DNA of 64,000 bases, from the NCBI RefSeq assembly GCF_026914185.1, contig NC_070570.1:2604001-2668000 (forward strand), given 5' to 3'. This document shows positions 11,888 through 23,407 of this stretch, piece after piece. This DNA comes from Puccinia triticina. Taxonomy: Eukaryota; Basidiomycota; Pucciniomycetes; Pucciniales; Pucciniaceae. The position numbers and the translations under genes are program-made. The notes under the pieces were generated by a model. That model worked only from the letters and a program-made list of their open reading frames with translations, was not told the origin of the DNA and made no database searches. How positions within the stretch are numbered: the stretch's first letter is position 1; every line of letters begins with the position of its first letter.

Positions 11888-12492
11888 TGTGAGCCTGAGT
11901 CTCTTATGTGACTACAGGACACAAGAAAAATGGGGGGAATCTGGTTGGATTTCTTGGGATAAAGAAATACAAACAGAGAGAGAGAAAGAAAGAGAGAAAG
12001 AGAGAAGATCAGGCCTAGACTTTAAGTCTTTATTAATTGATCTGGGCTATTATCAACCTGGAAAAGTTGGATGACAGCTGTGCCAGGCCAAAAAGAGTGC
12101 AACAGCCTCCACTCACAACAAGGAAATGTTGGTGGGATTCAGAAGTAGGGTTAGTGCTCTGCTCTGATTTTATAGGTCTTAATCAGAGACAACCTTTTGA
12201 TCTTTGATGATTAAAAGAGTTAAAGAAAAGAATAAACAATCAAGAGAAACAGAGTTTCACTCTGGATAAGCAAGGTTCAGTGAAAGAGTTTACTTACTGT
12301 CAATATCCTAGGCGCCTGTGACGGTAGGTATACTGGGAGCGTGATAATCTCTTTGGTGGTGATCCTGGGTTATCTGGGGTGTGGTTCTGGTGTGCTGAAG
12401 TCTTTAGATCCTCCTCAGGCAAAAGGGATCCTGACTTCAAAAATTTTCACAGTTTGCTTATGTTATTACATATGTACATGTGGTTTGGCGCG
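11888..12492 (-). repeat. Older 840-bp LTR, left part
   Basis: It begins TGTGAGCCTGAGTCTC and matches the LTRs of the neighbouring element, more closely still the 841-bp solo LTR at 58,930. It is cut at 12,492 by the young chromovirus; the rest continues at 22,020-22,254. Read on the minus strand the LTR runs from TGTCAGCC to GGCTCACA. Its flanks (gctgt on the left, aaaaa on the right) do not match, so it is not a simple solo LTR. It may be the 5' LTR of the truncated copy at 8,596-11,887 after an internal deletion. Confidence 0.85.
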
Positions 12493-13445
12493 TGTGAGCC
12501 TGTGTCTCTTATGTGACAGCAGGACACAAGAAAAATGGGTGGGCACTGTTTGGATTTCTTGGGATAAAGAAATAACAAACAGTAAGAGAGAAAGAGAGAG
12601 AAAGAAAGAGATGATCTGAGAGATGATAATCAAGGTTCTTTTGACCTGTAGGTGGGAACCAACATCCACTAGCAATGCTACTCCTTAAGGGAGTGCTGCC
12701 AAGCTGTGCCAGAGATTGCAACAGCCTCTTCTCACAATGGAAACGTGGAAGGTATCTGAATTAGACAAGTCTAATCAGCCACAATTTTTTAGACTTCTCT
12801 GTGGATAGTCAAGGTTCTTTAAAGGGAAACCTATGTGGTTTGTTACTGACAAAAACCACAGAAAAAGAAGGATATGAAGTGATTTGATCCTTGAGAGTAG
12901 ATGTCTAGAGGTATATGTACCTGTGATCAAAGAGGAGAGAAACAAACAAGAGAGGAGAGAAAGCAGTCAAAGAGACAGAGAGGAACTCCTCTGAGATAAT
13001 CAAGGTTCAATGAAAAGGGTACTAACTGTCAATATTCCTGTTGGTGATACTGGGAGTGTAGTGGCCTTGTTCTGGTGATCCTGGGTTGTCTGGAGGTGTG
13101 GTTCTGGTCTGCTGAAGTCTTTAGATCCTCCTCAGGCAAAAGAGATCCTGAATTCGAAAATTTTCACAGTTTGCTTATGTAATTACATATGTACATGTGG
13201 TTTGGCGCGCCTGGTAGCGCTGACACGTCACAACTGCGCATGCGCGCCACAACTCAAGAACTCAGGGAAGGAGTAGAGTTACAGAGAATTGGTAAGTTGT
13301 AACTAGGGTTAAAATTGCATGAGGAAACAGAATATGAAGTCAAAACAAGGATATCTCTTAAGATTAAAAAGATATGAAGTAATTCATATGTAAAAAGTAG
13401 AAAAAGGCAGACTTTAGGTCAGCTGTGTTGACTCTAAGGCTGACA
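12493..13445 (-). repeat. 3' LTR of the chromovirus
   Basis: 953 bp, starting TGTGAGCC and ending GGCTGACA on the plus strand (terminal inverted repeat TGTSAGCC/GGCTSACA). Nearly identical to 21,061-22,014. Confidence 0.95.
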
Positions 13446-13482
13446 TTCCCTACCACCAAAAAGGTTGGATTTCTGTAGGAAA

Positions 13483-16400
13483 TTAAACCATAAGGGTAGA
13501 CCTCTTCTCACTTCTGAACTTCCTGAGAAGGATAGCAGAGTCTGGAATGTCCTTCTCTAGGAGCCATTCATCATGATCAGCACTCATGCCTTTGTATCTA
13601 GCTAAGTACATCATCACATCCCTGTTTTCTACTCTCAATCTTTTCTCTCTGAGAATCTTCTGTATGACTTTACTCTGGGGGGTCTTCTCCATGGGGGGAA
13701 TGACAACTCTAACCTTCTGTCTTAGGGGAAACTTATCTGGATTGGGGTCTTTCCATGGCTTCACTAGGCTGACAGGGAATGTAGGATGTTTTCTGCTGAA
13801 CTCTTCAGTCAGTATTACCTCTACAGCATTTTTTCCATGTAAAGCTTTCACCAGGAATGGTCCAGCAAAGGAGTCTCTCATCTTCTTGGGGCCAGACAAG
13901 TTGTTGAAGTTTGCTGTGGATATCAGGACTTTGTCACCAACTTGGAATGATGGTTCTTTATGAGTCTTGTCCCATCTCTCTTTGTTGTAAGAGGTAGCTT
14001 CTTTTATGCATTGTTCAGCATGTTTCCTTGCTTTCTCAAAGATCTTTCCATAGGCAAGGGCAGTAGGATGAATGTCTACAGAGTCTTGTTTCAAGAAATT
14101 TCTAGGAAGATTTGGGATCCAGCCTTTCTCCAGGATGGCAGGAGGTTTCCCAGTGGTTGAATGTATACTGGTGCAGTAGGCTAGCTCAAGAATTGGTAGA
14201 AGTGAGACCCAGTCATGGGTGTATCCATCATTGTCTTTGAATTCCAGTCCATAGGCACAAAATATCCTGATCATATCCTCAAGTGTCTGGATCATTCTCT
14301 CAGCTAGACCATCAGTCTGGGGGTGGTAAGCAGTAGAAAAGGAGAGTTTTGTTCCTAGCATGCTGTGCAAGCCAGTCCAGAATTCAGATGTGAATTTGGG
14401 ATCTCTGTCAGAGATGATGATTCTGGGGATGCCAGTTCTAGGCATTACTCTGTTCCAAAACAGTATGGCAGTGTCCATGGCAGAATCATCTTTGAAGCAG
14501 GGCACAAATATGGGGGTCTTGGAGTATCTGTCTACTATCACCAGGCAAGCATTGAAACTAGCAGCTCCTCCAGGAGACAAGGAAGTTACCCAATCCATGT
14601 TAATCACATCCCATGGCTTTGAAGGTTCCTCAATTTTCATGAGCAGTCCAAATCTCTTGCCTGTGGCTTTATTGGCTTTCTGGCATCTATCACAGGAAGA
14701 GCAATATTCACCTGTGTCTTGTCTCCAATTAGCCCACCATGCAGTGTCAGCTACTTTCTCCAAAGTCCTATCCTCAGAAAGATGACCAGAGTAGACACTG
14801 TCGTGGCATTCATGTAAGATGGTGTTGATGCTTTCTTTGTCAGCTAGGACTAGGACAGAATTATGTTTTTCTCTGAAGTAGATGAGGCCATCAAATATAG
14901 AGAACCTTCCTTCATCATATAGCTTTCTCCAAGGATCTTGTAGAGAGTTTTTCAGCTGGGCATCTTTAGCATCTTTCAACAAAAGCTCAGACAAGATAAC
15001 AGTGTTTTTATCTTGTTGGTAACCTTCTCTTACAGAGTCAAAGAACTCATTCTTGAAAGTGGAGACATGGATGCCCATGATGGGGAACCTATCATCATCT
15101 TTGTCTTCTGGGTCATAAGCAGGGTTACTAGGATCATTTGGCAAAGCCCATCTGCTAAGTCCATCTGCATTCTTGTGAATGTTCCCATCTCTGTGGATTA
15201 TGGTCATATTGCCTCTGTATTCCTGGATAGCAATCTGCCACCTGAGCATGTGTCTATTGGGCGTCTTCATGTTCAGCAAGGATCTCAAAGCTGTGCAGTC
15301 AGTTACAACATGAAAAACACTACCATCCAAGTAGTAAGGGAGTTGTTCTAAGGCCCATACTAGACACAAGCATTCAAGTTGACTAGCACCATATCTAGTT
15401 TCACTGTCCTTCAATTGTCTGGATATGAAAACAATGGGTCCTTCTTTCCTTACTCCATCAATGATTTGAACTTGGTGTAAAGCAGCACCTAGACCAGTCA
15501 TGCTAGCATCTACATAGAGTGTGAAATGATGGGCCCAGTCAGGGAACAATAGTAAGGGAGCTGTAGTCAGTTTCTCTTTCAACAAGTTGTAGGCCACTAT
15601 CCTGTGATGAGTCATCTCATATATGACATCTATCCTGGTAAGCTCAGTAAGAGGCTTTGCTATCTCTGCAAACTTCTCAATGTGTTGTCTGTAGTAACCA
15701 GCAAAACCAAGAAAAGATTGCATTTCTTTCCTACTACTGGGCACAGGCTTTTGGAGGACAGCAGCCACTTTATTCTGATCTATTCCTATAGCAATTCCAG
15801 AAACAAGATGGCCTAGAGCTTTGATTTGATCAAATCCAAAGTTACACTTCTTCAGGGATATTTTCATATTCATATTGATGACAACTTTAAGTATCCTGTC
15901 TATCCTAGTGAGGTGTTCTTCCCAAGTATTGGACATAATGATGATATCATCAATGTAGATAATGTCCCACGTCTCATCAATTTCTTTTCTGAACTCAATG
16001 TCCATCATCCTCTGGAAATGGGAGGGGGCATTCTTGATTCCAAAGGGCATTCTCAGATATTCATAGATTCCTTTGTGCATAATAATCCTGAGCAGGTGTC
16101 TGGAATCTTCTGCAATGACATTCTGGTGAAAACCTTTGAGTACATCCATGCTAGTCAGAAATTTAGCTTTGGCTAGGTTGTTCAGAGTCTCACTGATTTT
16201 GGGAATGGGATATCTGTCTGAAGCAGTGTAGGAGTTTAAAGCTCTGAAATCTCCTACCATCCTGGACTTCCCATTATGCCAGGCAATGATTACAGGAGTG
16301 GTGATCTCAACTACTTCATTATGGCCAACCTTTCTTAGAACATTCAGTTTTACTAGTTCTTCAATATGTTGCTCAAGAGCTTCTCTGCTTTTGGGGCTGG

Positions 16401-19400
16401 CAGGATAAGGTGGTCTTCTGAGAAGAGGAGGATAAGGCCTTTCAGTTGTCAGCTTGAGGTGAACTTCATGGCCTTTAATGGCACCAAGGGGCTGGTTGGT
16501 GTTGGAGAAGGCAAGTTTGTTATTGTAGAGGACTTCAAACAGCTTCTCTTTCTGCTCAATGGTCAGTTTATCACTGAATTTGGCTTCACAGAGTTCCTCC
16601 ACAATAAATTGCTGCAGTTGGGGATGGGACTTCTTTACAGCAGAAATTTTATTGGAAGGACTCATTCTCTCCAGATGATGAGATTTAAAACTGAATTTCT
16701 TCCTCTTGTTCTCATTGCCAATGGTAAAGAATCTCTCTTTACTGTTTGTGATATCAAAACCATACAGAGACATGTAATCATTTCCAAGTATAAGGTAATT
16801 TATTCTTGCATTTTTCATAACTACAAATTCTGCTAGAATTCTTACTGAACCTTTAGTGTGAGGAAAAATCAAAGCCATTTCTATTATGCCCATTGGCTGC
16901 AATTGGTCACTACAGCTGTGGAATTTAGCATGGTTAATTGGCATGAGTTTGTTTTCCCATTCTGGTATTATGGAATCTAGCAATCTGTTGCTGATGATTG
17001 AACAAGAAGCTCCACTATCAAGAAGACATGAGTGTTCTTTGGATTCAATGAGGACAGTAGTGAGATTTGCTTTCCCAGTGAGATGAGCTTTTCCTCTATC
17101 AGGTTTACATTTCATGAGTCTAGCATCCTCTACATGGGAAGAATGGCATGATTTGTCCCAGGTCTGAGGTTGATGAGTCTCAGCTTGGATTTCAGCAATG
17201 GAGAAGTCTTGGTTTATCTCACACTCTACAGCATGTGCTCCAAAATCAAAGTCAACTAGGGGATCATAATTAGCACCATTTCCATTGTCCATAGCAAGGA
17301 TCATGTGGTTGGTTCTATGATTCTCTTCTTCTTCATCTAGCTCTGATCCAGACTTTTGTGGCTCACCTTGATCTTCTCCATCGTCACTTTTGGGATCATC
17401 ATCATCATCCATTCCTACATTGTTGATCCTGTTCTTCTTCTTAGGGCATTCCCTGGAGAAGTGGCCAGTTTGTTTGCAGAAATGACATATAAGTTTGTCC
17501 TTTTCAGGGGCAGAGGCTGGATTTCTTCTTGCAGAGGATTCATTTGGCTTATCAGCTTTCTCAGGCACAGGATTATTTCTCCACTGAGATCTGTTTGGAG
17601 CATTATAATTGTTTGTCACAGGCTTGTTCCTTTTCATGACTCTGTCTATGACTTCTTCAGCAATTATAACCATGTCCTCAAAGCTCATTTCAGTAGCATC
17701 TCTCTTGTATCTGCTTTTAACAGCATGCTCAAGATTTGGAGGGCATTGCTTTAAGATCTTCTCACAAATGAGATACTCACTGAGCTCAGGTTGATAAGCT
17801 TTCAGTCTTTCTCTTTGAGTACCAAACCATTTATGGATTTTTCTCCCATCATAAGCAAAGTGATCACTTTCAAACTCTTGTTGCATTTTCCATTTCCAGT
17901 TCTCAGTACCAAACTTATTTCTGATGGCATTCTTCCACCAGGCCCAAGACCTGTTCCCATACTTGTCTCTGATGCCAAGATACCAATTTCTTGCTGTGTC
18001 AGTCAGCAATATTGTCAATCTACTGATTATCATGTTGTCAAGCATCAAGTAATCTCTAACAAGGATGTCTGTGTTCTTAATCCAAAGCTCATGATTGTAG
18101 GGCAATTCACCTGAGAACTTATCCCATTCACTGTTCTTTGGTATGCTCTTCCACAGCTCTCTCCTCATGTCAAAGTCAATTGATCCATGATCAATGTAAG
18201 GGAATTCGTCATTGGCAGTTGGAATATTTTCATTACTAGCTAACTTGGAGAAATTGGCTCTAGCAGATTGGTGGGATTCAGGTAGAGGAGTATTGTCCAT
18301 GGCAGGTGGAGGTCTATGAGAATCATACTGGGAAGGATTTCTCAGATTGTTCTGATTGTGATTATTCTCACTCTGCACATTGAGCAATGGGTTATTGTAA
18401 TTGAGATGGGGAGGACAATCTCTACTATCATTAACCAAGTTCTCTAACTTGGTATTTGTTTGATGTACCACAGAAGAAATGTCACTGAATCTTCTCTTGG
18501 TTTGCTCAAATCTGTTATGACCATTAGTTTGAAGGTCACCCATTTGGTTTTCTAGAGAAGAAAGTTTGTGATACATTTTATCTTCCATATCATCCAAGTT
18601 CTTACCAAGGGTGTCCATATTGGAGTGGCATTGAGATTCATTCACTAGAATAAGGTCTTGCACTCCTTCCAATTTGTCTTGGACACTTTCCATTTTCTCC
18701 TCAATGAGTTTTCTCAATTGCTCAAACTCATTGGTGCTCCCAGATGGTCTTTCTTTGGCACATTCTCTCATTTGGTTCAGAAATTGATCAAGCATTTGGG
18801 GCATAAATTCTTCTCTGAAGATGTCAATAATTGAAACATTTAAGACTTGTTTGAAATTCTGCACACATGATTCTAACAATGTACCAGGGATAGTTTCAAT
18901 AGTTCCTAAAAGTTCAGATAAGAATTTGGAGAATAAAGCTTGTAATTTTTCTTCCAATAACAAGGGACCATTGTGAGACAATTCAGAGTTAAGATTGTTG
19001 ATAAAAAATTCACGGCTTGAAGGGCTAGAAAGATTGTCAAAGTCTAAACTCAAACCCATTGGGGAAGCAGAACTTATTGAGCTCTTCCTATTCCCCTCCC
19101 ACGCCGGTATCCTCTTGCTGATCCTCGAGAAGCTCTCATGAGGTACGCTCCTATTTGGAGGACTCTTTGAGTGTTGTCCCTCGGACGCCTCCAATTCCTC
19201 CCCGATCCTCTCCAGTTTTGAGAAGGATTGTGGCGCTGCGGATGCGCGTATGGTGCTCCTGCTGCTTGATATTGGGGTGGATGTGGCTGGTAATGTTCGC
19301 CAGGGCTTTGATAGGGAGTGTGCCTCGTGACTTGGCTCCCATCTAGCGGTGTGGAAACTGGGAGTCTCGTGACCTGCTGATGTGGGTGCGGCGGTGGCGG

Positions 19401-20307
19401 CGGCGGCGGAGGAACTAAGGTGCTGCTGTTGTGCGCTTGATTGCGGCTCTGAGTCTGCGCAGGTGGCGGCGGCGGCGGCTGGAACCCTTGATTGTACTGA
19501 GGGGTATGACCCTGGTACTCTGCTCCTTGCGTTCGGTGTCGAAAACTCGGTGGCTCTGGGGTCGGCGTCGCCATCATAGGTTGATGGTGCGGGTGCGGCG
19601 CTATGGCTAGGGACTGGTTGCTCTGCGAAGGTGGAGCGGCTGTATTCTGAGGCTCGTAGTTGGTGCCTCGGTGGTATAAAGTGCGCTTGAGTTCGTTCAG
19701 CTCGATTCGAGGGATCCAGTCCTGACAAAGACGGATAGTCTCGTCTCTCCCGGCTATCTCCTCGATCATGTCTTGCGTTGTGGCCGCTTGCATGAGGAAC
19801 ATTCTCACGGATCTCCAGTTCTGCGCCTCCCGAGCTCGGACGAAGAGATCGAATTGATCGTTGAAAAGGTTCACTAGGCCTGTCAACTCTGGATCTTCGG
19901 GTATAATTTCCATCGGGCCTGAAGAATCCACCGCCTGAGGGTTCTGAATGGGCGGAAGTAGGGCTAAGTCCGGTGGCGCCTCCGGTCGTAAACCCTCTGG
20001 GTTGGTAGGCAGGGAGGTTGGTTGACTGCCGGCTAAATTCATCGGCTCCCGCTCCACTGGTCGCGGTACTGGAGTCGATCTGTTGGAGGCCAGTGCCAGG
20101 GACGTCTCCCTCGGATTGTACAACGCCGGGGGTATTCCTGTGTCCGGTGGCAGCGGTTCCTCTTGTGGGAAACTGAGAAAATCCTCTCCCAGCGGCGGCA
20201 GAGCCGATTCGAGCTCTTCGAAGCCGCTCCTCGGCTGCTGGGCTGAGTTGGTAACGGAGCTGCTGCTCGGCGGAGAGATTTCTGCCATTTCTGAGATGTG
20301 GTGGCAT
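13483..20307 (-). CDS. Gag-Pol polyprotein of a Ty3/gypsy chromovirus
   Basis: A single 2,274-codon frame from the ATG at 20,307; the frame is open for 16 more codons upstream but without an ATG. Parts in order: a low-complexity serine/arginine/alanine-rich N-terminus (1-420), a Gag helical and coiled-coil region, a capsid-like region (about 750-900), a CCHC knuckle [14 protein letters not shown] (about 935), aspartic protease LLDSGASCS (about 1,095), reverse transcriptase with [14 protein letters not shown] and catalytic YIDD (about 1,450), RNase H ([13 protein letters not shown], about 1,600), integrase with an HHCC finger (HECHD...CSSCDRC) and the D,D-35-E core ([18 protein letters not shown]), and a C-terminal chromodomain-like segment ([16 protein letters not shown]). 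Gag and Pol are fused without a frameshift. The chromodomain suggests targeting to chromatin. No key residue appears lost. Confidence 0.96.
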   Translation of the reverse strand: MPPHLRNGRNLSAEQQLRYQLSPAAEERLRRARIGSAAAGRGFSQFPTRGTAATGHRNTPGVVQSEGDVPGTGLQQIDSSTATSGAGADEFSRQSTNLPAYQPRGFTTGGATGLSPTSAHSEPSGGGFFRPDGNYTRRSRVDRPSEPFQRSIRSLRPSSGGAELEIRENVPHASGHNARHDRGDSRERRDYPSLSGLDPSNRAERTQAHFIPPRHQLRASEYSRSTFAEQPVPSHSAAPAPSTYDGDADPRATEFSTPNARSRVPGSYPSVQSRVPAAAAATCADSEPQSSAQQQHLSSSAAAATAAPTSAGHETPSFHTARWEPSHEAHSLSKPWRTLPATSTPISSSRSTIRASAAPQSFSKLERIGEELEASEGQHSKSPPNRSVPHESFSRISKRIPAWEGNRKSSISSASPMGLSLDFDNLSSPSSREFFINNLNSELSHNGPLLLEEKLQALFSKFLSELLGTIETIPGTLLESCVQNFKQVLNVSIIDIFREEFMPQMLDQFLNQMRECAKERPSGSTNEFEQLRKLIEEKMESVQDKLEGVQDLILVNESQCHSNMDTLGKNLDDMEDKMYHKLSSLENQMGDLQTNGHNRFEQTKRRFSDISSVVHQTNTKLENLVNDSRDCPPHLNYNNPLLNVQSENNHNQNNLRNPSQYDSHRPPPAMDNTPLPESHQSARANFSKLASNENIPTANDEFPYIDHGSIDFDMRRELWKSIPKNSEWDKFSGELPYNHELWIKNTDILVRDYLMLDNMIISRLTILLTDTARNWYLGIRDKYGNRSWAWWKNAIRNKFGTENWKWKMQQEFESDHFAYDGRKIHKWFGTQRERLKAYQPELSEYLICEKILKQCPPNLEHAVKSRYKRDATEMSFEDMVIIAEEVIDRVMKRNKPVTNNYNAPNRSQWRNNPVPEKADKPNESSARRNPASAPEKDKLICHFCKQTGHFSRECPKKKNRINNVGMDDDDDPKSDDGEDQGEPQKSGSELDEEEENHRTNHMILAMDNGNGANYDPLVDFDFGAHAVECEINQDFSIAEIQAETHQPQTWDKSCHSSHVEDARLMKCKPDRGKAHLTGKANLTTVLIESKEHSCLLDSGASCSIISNRLLDSIIPEWENKLMPINHAKFHSCSDQLQPMGIIEMALIFPHTKGSVRILAEFVVMKNARINYLILGNDYMSLYGFDITNSKERFFTIGNENKRKKFSFKSHHLERMSPSNKISAVKKSHPQLQQFIVEELCEAKFSDKLTIEQKEKLFEVLYNNKLAFSNTNQPLGAIKGHEVHLKLTTERPYPPLLRRPPYPASPKSREALEQHIEELVKLNVLRKVGHNEVVEITTPVIIAWHNGKSRMVGDFRALNSYTASDRYPIPKISETLNNLAKAKFLTSMDVLKGFHQNVIAEDSRHLLRIIMHKGIYEYLRMPFGIKNAPSHFQRMMDIEFRKEIDETWDIIYIDDIIIMSNTWEEHLTRIDRILKVVINMNMKISLKKCNFGFDQIKALGHLVSGIAIGIDQNKVAAVLQKPVPSSRKEMQSFLGFAGYYRQHIEKFAEIAKPLTELTRIDVIYEMTHHRIVAYNLLKEKLTTAPLLLFPDWAHHFTLYVDASMTGLGAALHQVQIIDGVRKEGPIVFISRQLKDSETRYGASQLECLCLVWALEQLPYYLDGSVFHVVTDCTALRSLLNMKTPNRHMLRWQIAIQEYRGNMTIIHRDGNIHKNADGLSRWALPNDPSNPAYDPEDKDDDRFPIMGIHVSTFKNEFFDSVREGYQQDKNTVILSELLLKDAKDAQLKNSLQDPWRKLYDEGRFSIFDGLIYFREKHNSVLVLADKESINTILHECHDSVYSGHLSEDRTLEKVADTAWWANWRQDTGEYCSSCDRCQKANKATGKRFGLLMKIEEPSKPWDVINMDWVTSLSPGGAASFNACLVIVDRYSKTPIFVPCFKDDSAMDTAILFWNRVMPRTGIPRIIISDRDPKFTSEFWTGLHSMLGTKLSFSTAYHPQTDGLAERMIQTLEDMIRIFCAYGLEFKDNDGYTHDWVSLLPILELAYCTSIHSTTGKPPAILEKGWIPNLPRNFLKQDSVDIHPTALAYGKIFEKARKHAEQCIKEATSYNKERWDKTHKEPSFQVGDKVLISTANFNNLSGPKKMRDSFAGPFLVKALHGKNAVEVILTEEFSRKHPTFPVSLVKPWKDPNPDKFPLRQKVRVVIPPMEKTPQSKVIQKILREKRLRVENRDVMMYLARYKGMSADHDEWLLEKDIPDSAILLRKFRSEKRSTLMV
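19074..20288 (-). CDS. Overlapping 404-codon ORF inside the gag region
   Basis: This frame is shifted relative to Gag-Pol and starts at an ATG 19 nt downstream of the Gag-Pol ATG. Its context (GAAATGG) has A at -3 and G at +4, while the Gag-Pol ATG (AATATGC) lacks the +4 G, so leaky scanning could reach it. Residues about 125-215 look like a folded helical domain ([20 protein letters not shown], then [20 protein letters not shown]). The rest is proline/glutamine/histidine-rich and ends in an arginine/glycine-rich basic tail ([17 protein letters not shown]). In contrast, the Gag-Pol frame over the same DNA is low-complexity. The related fragment at 11,376-11,792 keeps the alternative frame open over its proline-rich part. 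It may be a second Gag-type protein or an overprinted gene. No known family is recognised. Confidence 0.55.
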   Translation of the reverse strand: MAEISPPSSSSVTNSAQQPRSGFEELESALPPLGEDFLSFPQEEPLPPDTGIPPALYNPRETSLALASNRSTPVPRPVEREPMNLAGSQPTSLPTNPEGLRPEAPPDLALLPPIQNPQAVDSSGPMEIIPEDPELTGLVNLFNDQFDLFVRAREAQNWRSVRMFLMQAATTQDMIEEIAGRDETIRLCQDWIPRIELNELKRTLYHRGTNYEPQNTAAPPSQSNQSLAIAPHPHHQPMMATPTPEPPSFRHRTQGAEYQGHTPQYNQGFQPPPPPPAQTQSRNQAHNSSTLVPPPPPPPPHPHQQVTRLPVSTPLDGSQVTRHTPYQSPGEHYQPHPPQYQAAGAPYAHPQRHNPSQNWRGSGRNWRRPRDNTQRVLQIGAYLMRASRGSARGYRRGRGIGRAQ

Positions 20308-21060
20308 ATTGGTCAGAAAAGTATTCAAAGGGGTGAAGGTAGTTATGGAGAGCAAGAAAGGAGGTGTTTTTAGATACCTGTAGCTTTAGATTTCGCTGAA
20401 AGCCTTCTACTTTTTCTGGTAGATGAAGAGGTCTTCTTTTTGCTTTTAGCGCTTGGCTTCGCGGATGGTTCTGAAGTCCAGTGGGCGAGTTTAACCGGAG
20501 CTTTAACCTTTCGGCGACGAGGTTTAGGGTCTCTAGAAGTGGCTATGGTTGTCCACGTGGAGCTGCTGATCAAGCTCCCTTCCTTGGGTTCGGCGACTCG
20601 GCGATTTTCGCTGGTTTCGGAGTCTGCTCTCTCCTACAGGAGTGGTTCAAAAATTACGAAACCGGTCGGAAAAGATTCCTGACAATCTGAAATATGATTG
20701 TACTAGTCCTTGGCTTACTTCAAGCTGATCTTCTTCCTCGGAATTAGGAGGAATGGACGATAAATCAGACGAAGGCAAGGCTTTTTCGGCTTGGTTTTTG
20801 CGGTTCTTCACTTTCGCAAGCGCAGCGCAGGTGTAAAAAAATTTTAGAGAGGTTAAGGAAGATTTCAATTAGTTGGAAATAAAGTTGAGAAGAATTTTGG
20901 ACGGATTTGAGCGTCAATAAGAGTAAATTTTTTTTTTTTTCAAGTTTTTACGTTATTTTATGAGATTTTTTTGTTTAATTTATTCAGGATGATCAGTCCT
21001 TTGATTTTATGAAGTCTAGACGTATGAAAAAGGGATTAATTTCCCGATGAGGCCCCCAAT
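20308..21060 (-). other. Leader between the 5' LTR and gag
   Basis: About 750 bp of leader. Two short basic reading stretches occur on the minus strand (about 20,647-20,868 and 20,370-20,573, the latter rich in K, R and S), but neither begins with an ATG. They could be remnants of a spliced upstream ORF or the 5' part of a longer Gag; I cannot decide. Confidence 0.4.
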
Positions 21061-22014
21061 TGTGAGCCTGTGTCTCTTATGTGACAGCAGGACACAAGAA
21101 AAATGGGTGGGCACTGTTTGGATTTCTTGGGATAAAGAAATAACAAACAGTAAGAGAGAAAGAGAGAGAAAGAAAGAGATGATCTGAGAGATGATAATCA
21201 AGGTTCTTTTGACCTGTAGGTGGGAACCAACATCCACTAGCAATGCTACTCCTTAAGGGAGTGCTGCCAAGCTGTGCCAGAGATTGCAACAGCCTCTTCT
21301 CACAATGGAAACGTGGAAGGTATCTGAATTAGACAAGTCTAATCAGCCACAATTTTTTAGACTTCTCTGTGGATAGTCAAGGTTCTTTAAAGGGAAACCT
21401 ATGTGGTTTGTTACTGACAAAAACCACAGAAAAAGAAGGATATGAAGTGATTTGATCCTTGAGAGTAGATGTCTAGAGGTATATGTACCTGTGATCAAAG
21501 AGGAGAGAAACAAACAAGAGAGGAGAGAAAGCAGTCAAAGAGACAGAGAGGAACTCCTCTGAGATAATCAAGGTTCAATGAAAAGGGTACTAACTGTCAA
21601 TATTCCTGTTGGTGATACTGGGAGTGTAGTGGCCTTGTTCTGGTGATCCTGGGTTGTCTGGAGGTGTGGTTCTGGTCTGCTGAAGTCTTTAGATCCTCCT
21701 CAGGCAAAAGAGATCCTGAATTCGAAAATTTTCACAGTTTGCTTATGTAATTACATATGTACATGTGGTTTGGCGCGCCTGGTAGCGCTGACACGTCACA
21801 ACTGCGCATGCGCGCCACAACTCAAGAACTCAGGGAAGGAGTAGAGTTACAGAGAATTGGTAAGTTGTAACTAGGGTTAAAATTGCATGAGGAAACAGAA
21901 TATGAATTCAAAACAAGGATATCTCTTAAGATTAAAAAGATATGAAGTAATTCATATGTAAAAAGTAGAAAAAGGCAGACTTTAGGTCAGCTGTGTTGAC
22001 TCTAAGGCTGACAG
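21061..22014 (-). repeat. 5' LTR of the chromovirus
   Basis: Nearly identical to 12,493-13,445. It runs from TGTGAGCC to GGCTGACA (plus strand). It is followed by the target duplication GCGCG and then by the interrupted older LTR. Confidence 0.95.
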
Positions 22015-22254
22015 CGCGCCTGGTAGTGCTGACACATCACATCTGCGCATGCGCGCCACAACTCAAGAACTCAGGGAAGGAGTAAAGTGACAAAGAATTG
22101 GTAAGTTGTAACTAGGGTTAAAATTGCATGAGGAAACAGAATATGAATTCAAAACAAGGATATCCTATAAGATGGAAAAGATACGAAGTAATTCATATGT
22201 AAAAAGTATAAAAAGGCAGACTTTAGGTCAGCTGTGTTGACTCTAAGGCTGACA
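22015..22254 (-). repeat. Older LTR, right part (includes TSD copy)
   Basis: It resumes the LTR sequence exactly where 12,492 left it (gcgcg, then cctggtagtgctgacac) and ends GGCTGACA at 22,254. Joined with 11,888-12,492 after removing one GCGCG it gives 840 bp. Confidence 0.9.
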
Positions 22255-22985
22255 AAAAACCTGTTGCCCTGGCATCTGCCTCAACCCATGCTCCGCCAAG
22301 CTCAGTGGCCACCAGATTTGTTGGTAGTCTCTCTCCTGCCCGAGTCAGCTTGACTAAGTGATCCAACAAGGGGCCAGTCAGCTTTGAGGAGGCTAAGACT
22401 CTGAGGAGGGCAGATGAATGTTTCATGTCTGCTAATTTGCTTCCCTAATCCAATCATGACCCCCTCCTTGCCCCAAACAATTTTCCCAATTAAGCTGGCT
22501 TCCAACCATGCTCCTAAGAAATTGAATCTACCCTCACCAGCGCAAAGACTCCTGGAATGGTCAAGGAGAGAGAGACCACTCATCTTGAGTGTGTCAAATT
22601 AAAATCTCAGACAGTCAATTCACATTAAACAAAATAAGTTTTGTGTGGTAAACTATCACACAAAGTGGCCCCCACAGAAAATTTTCCTCAGCAGAACAAT
22701 GTGCTGATGTGTGTCCACAATTCCTGTTCATCATCTTAAATTCTGAACTGCAGCCCTGCTGCTGCTTTTCCCTAGTACATGCATAAATCAGAAATTCAGA
22801 AAAAAAATTCAGTAGGATTACATAATGATACTTGCTATATTTCCTGCAAAGAAGGTTTTATAATTTTATGATTTATGCATCTATAAAAAAAATTTGAACA
22901 CCTCAAATCATCTGTTCAATATTAAAAATGAGGAGTACTAAGCTGTGTGCAGTAAAAGTTAATTAAGGAGGGAATGGCTGTATGC
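22255..22985. other. Non-coding flank of the nested LTRs
   Basis: No long frame exists. On the minus strand a short stretch next to the LTR (about 22,260-22,430) reads like coding sequence (LGGAWVEADARATGF), so a gene remnant truncated by the LTR is possible. The rest is AT-rich and featureless. Confidence 0.3.
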
Positions 22986-22988
22986 TTA

Positions 22989-23374
22989 GGCCCCGTTTGG
23001 AGCCGATATAAATATAGGTGATATAATCATTGGTTAATTCAATGAAAACTACAAAATTCAACATAAAGCCTCCAAATATTTTTTCTAGGCAACCTACAAT
23101 ACTGGTCTCTTCAATTATGAAGTCAGATTCAACTGATTCAGCCATATTCAGTACTGTAGTACCATTATATCGCTTTTGACCAAAACAAAGCAATATAATG
23201 GTATTATGGTGCTGAAGATGGCTGAATCAGTTAAATCTGACTTCATAGTTGATGAGACCAGTACTGTAGGTTTCCTACAAAAAAAAATGGGATTCTTTAT
23301 GTTGAGTTTTGTATTTTTTATTGAATTTACAAATGATTATATCACCTATATTTATATTGGCTCCAAACGGGGCC
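22989..23374. mobile_element. Fold-back MITE, Harbinger/Tourist-like, TSD TTA
   Basis: The 386-bp unit is almost a perfect palindrome. The left arm begins GGCCCCGTTTGGAGCCGATA and the right arm, reverse complemented, begins GGCCCCGTTTGGAGCCAATA, with pairing over about 185 bp and a loop of about 10-15 bases around 23,178. TTA flanks both sides (22,986-22,988 and 23,375-23,377). The 3-bp TTA duplication and GGCCCCGTTTGG ends are typical of PIF/Harbinger (Tourist) MITEs. It has no coding capacity. Confidence 0.88.
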
Positions 23375-23407
23375 TTACTAGTCTCAAAAACTTGCTGGTG
23401 TACGTGT

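Larger units (their letters stand above)
12493..22014 (-). mobile_element. Complete young Ty3/gypsy chromovirus with TSD GCGCG
   Basis: The element is bounded by two LTRs of about 953 bp and flanked by GCGCG on both sides (12,488-12,492 and 22,015-22,019). It sits inside an older LTR of the same family. Read on the minus strand, the 5' LTR is at the right and the 3' LTR at the left. A possible primer-binding site (TGGGGGCCTC) starts a few bases inside the 5' LTR (near 21,057). A purine-rich tract (GGTGGTAGGGAA) lies directly before the 3' LTR at 13,446-13,457. The LTRs differ at one visible substitution (g at about 13,340, t at about 21,908) and perhaps one base in an A run, which points to very recent insertion. 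The pol gene is uninterrupted, so the copy may be competent to move. Confidence 0.95.

Noticed and set aside
13586..19579. Many plus-strand open frames opposite gag-pol
   Set aside because: They are shadows of the highly constrained minus-strand gene and lack domains of their own.
20370..20573. Basic 67-codon frame before gag as an upstream ORF
   Set aside because: It does not begin with ATG and no convincing splice sites join it to another exon.
11888..22254. The older LTR as a simple solo LTR
   Set aside because: Its outer flanks (gctgt and aaaaa) are not a target-site duplication, and gag sequence of a related copy adjoins it on the left.
22989..23374. Open frames inside the fold-back MITE (76 and 113 codons)
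   Set aside because: They are the two arms of one palindrome read in opposite directions, not genes.
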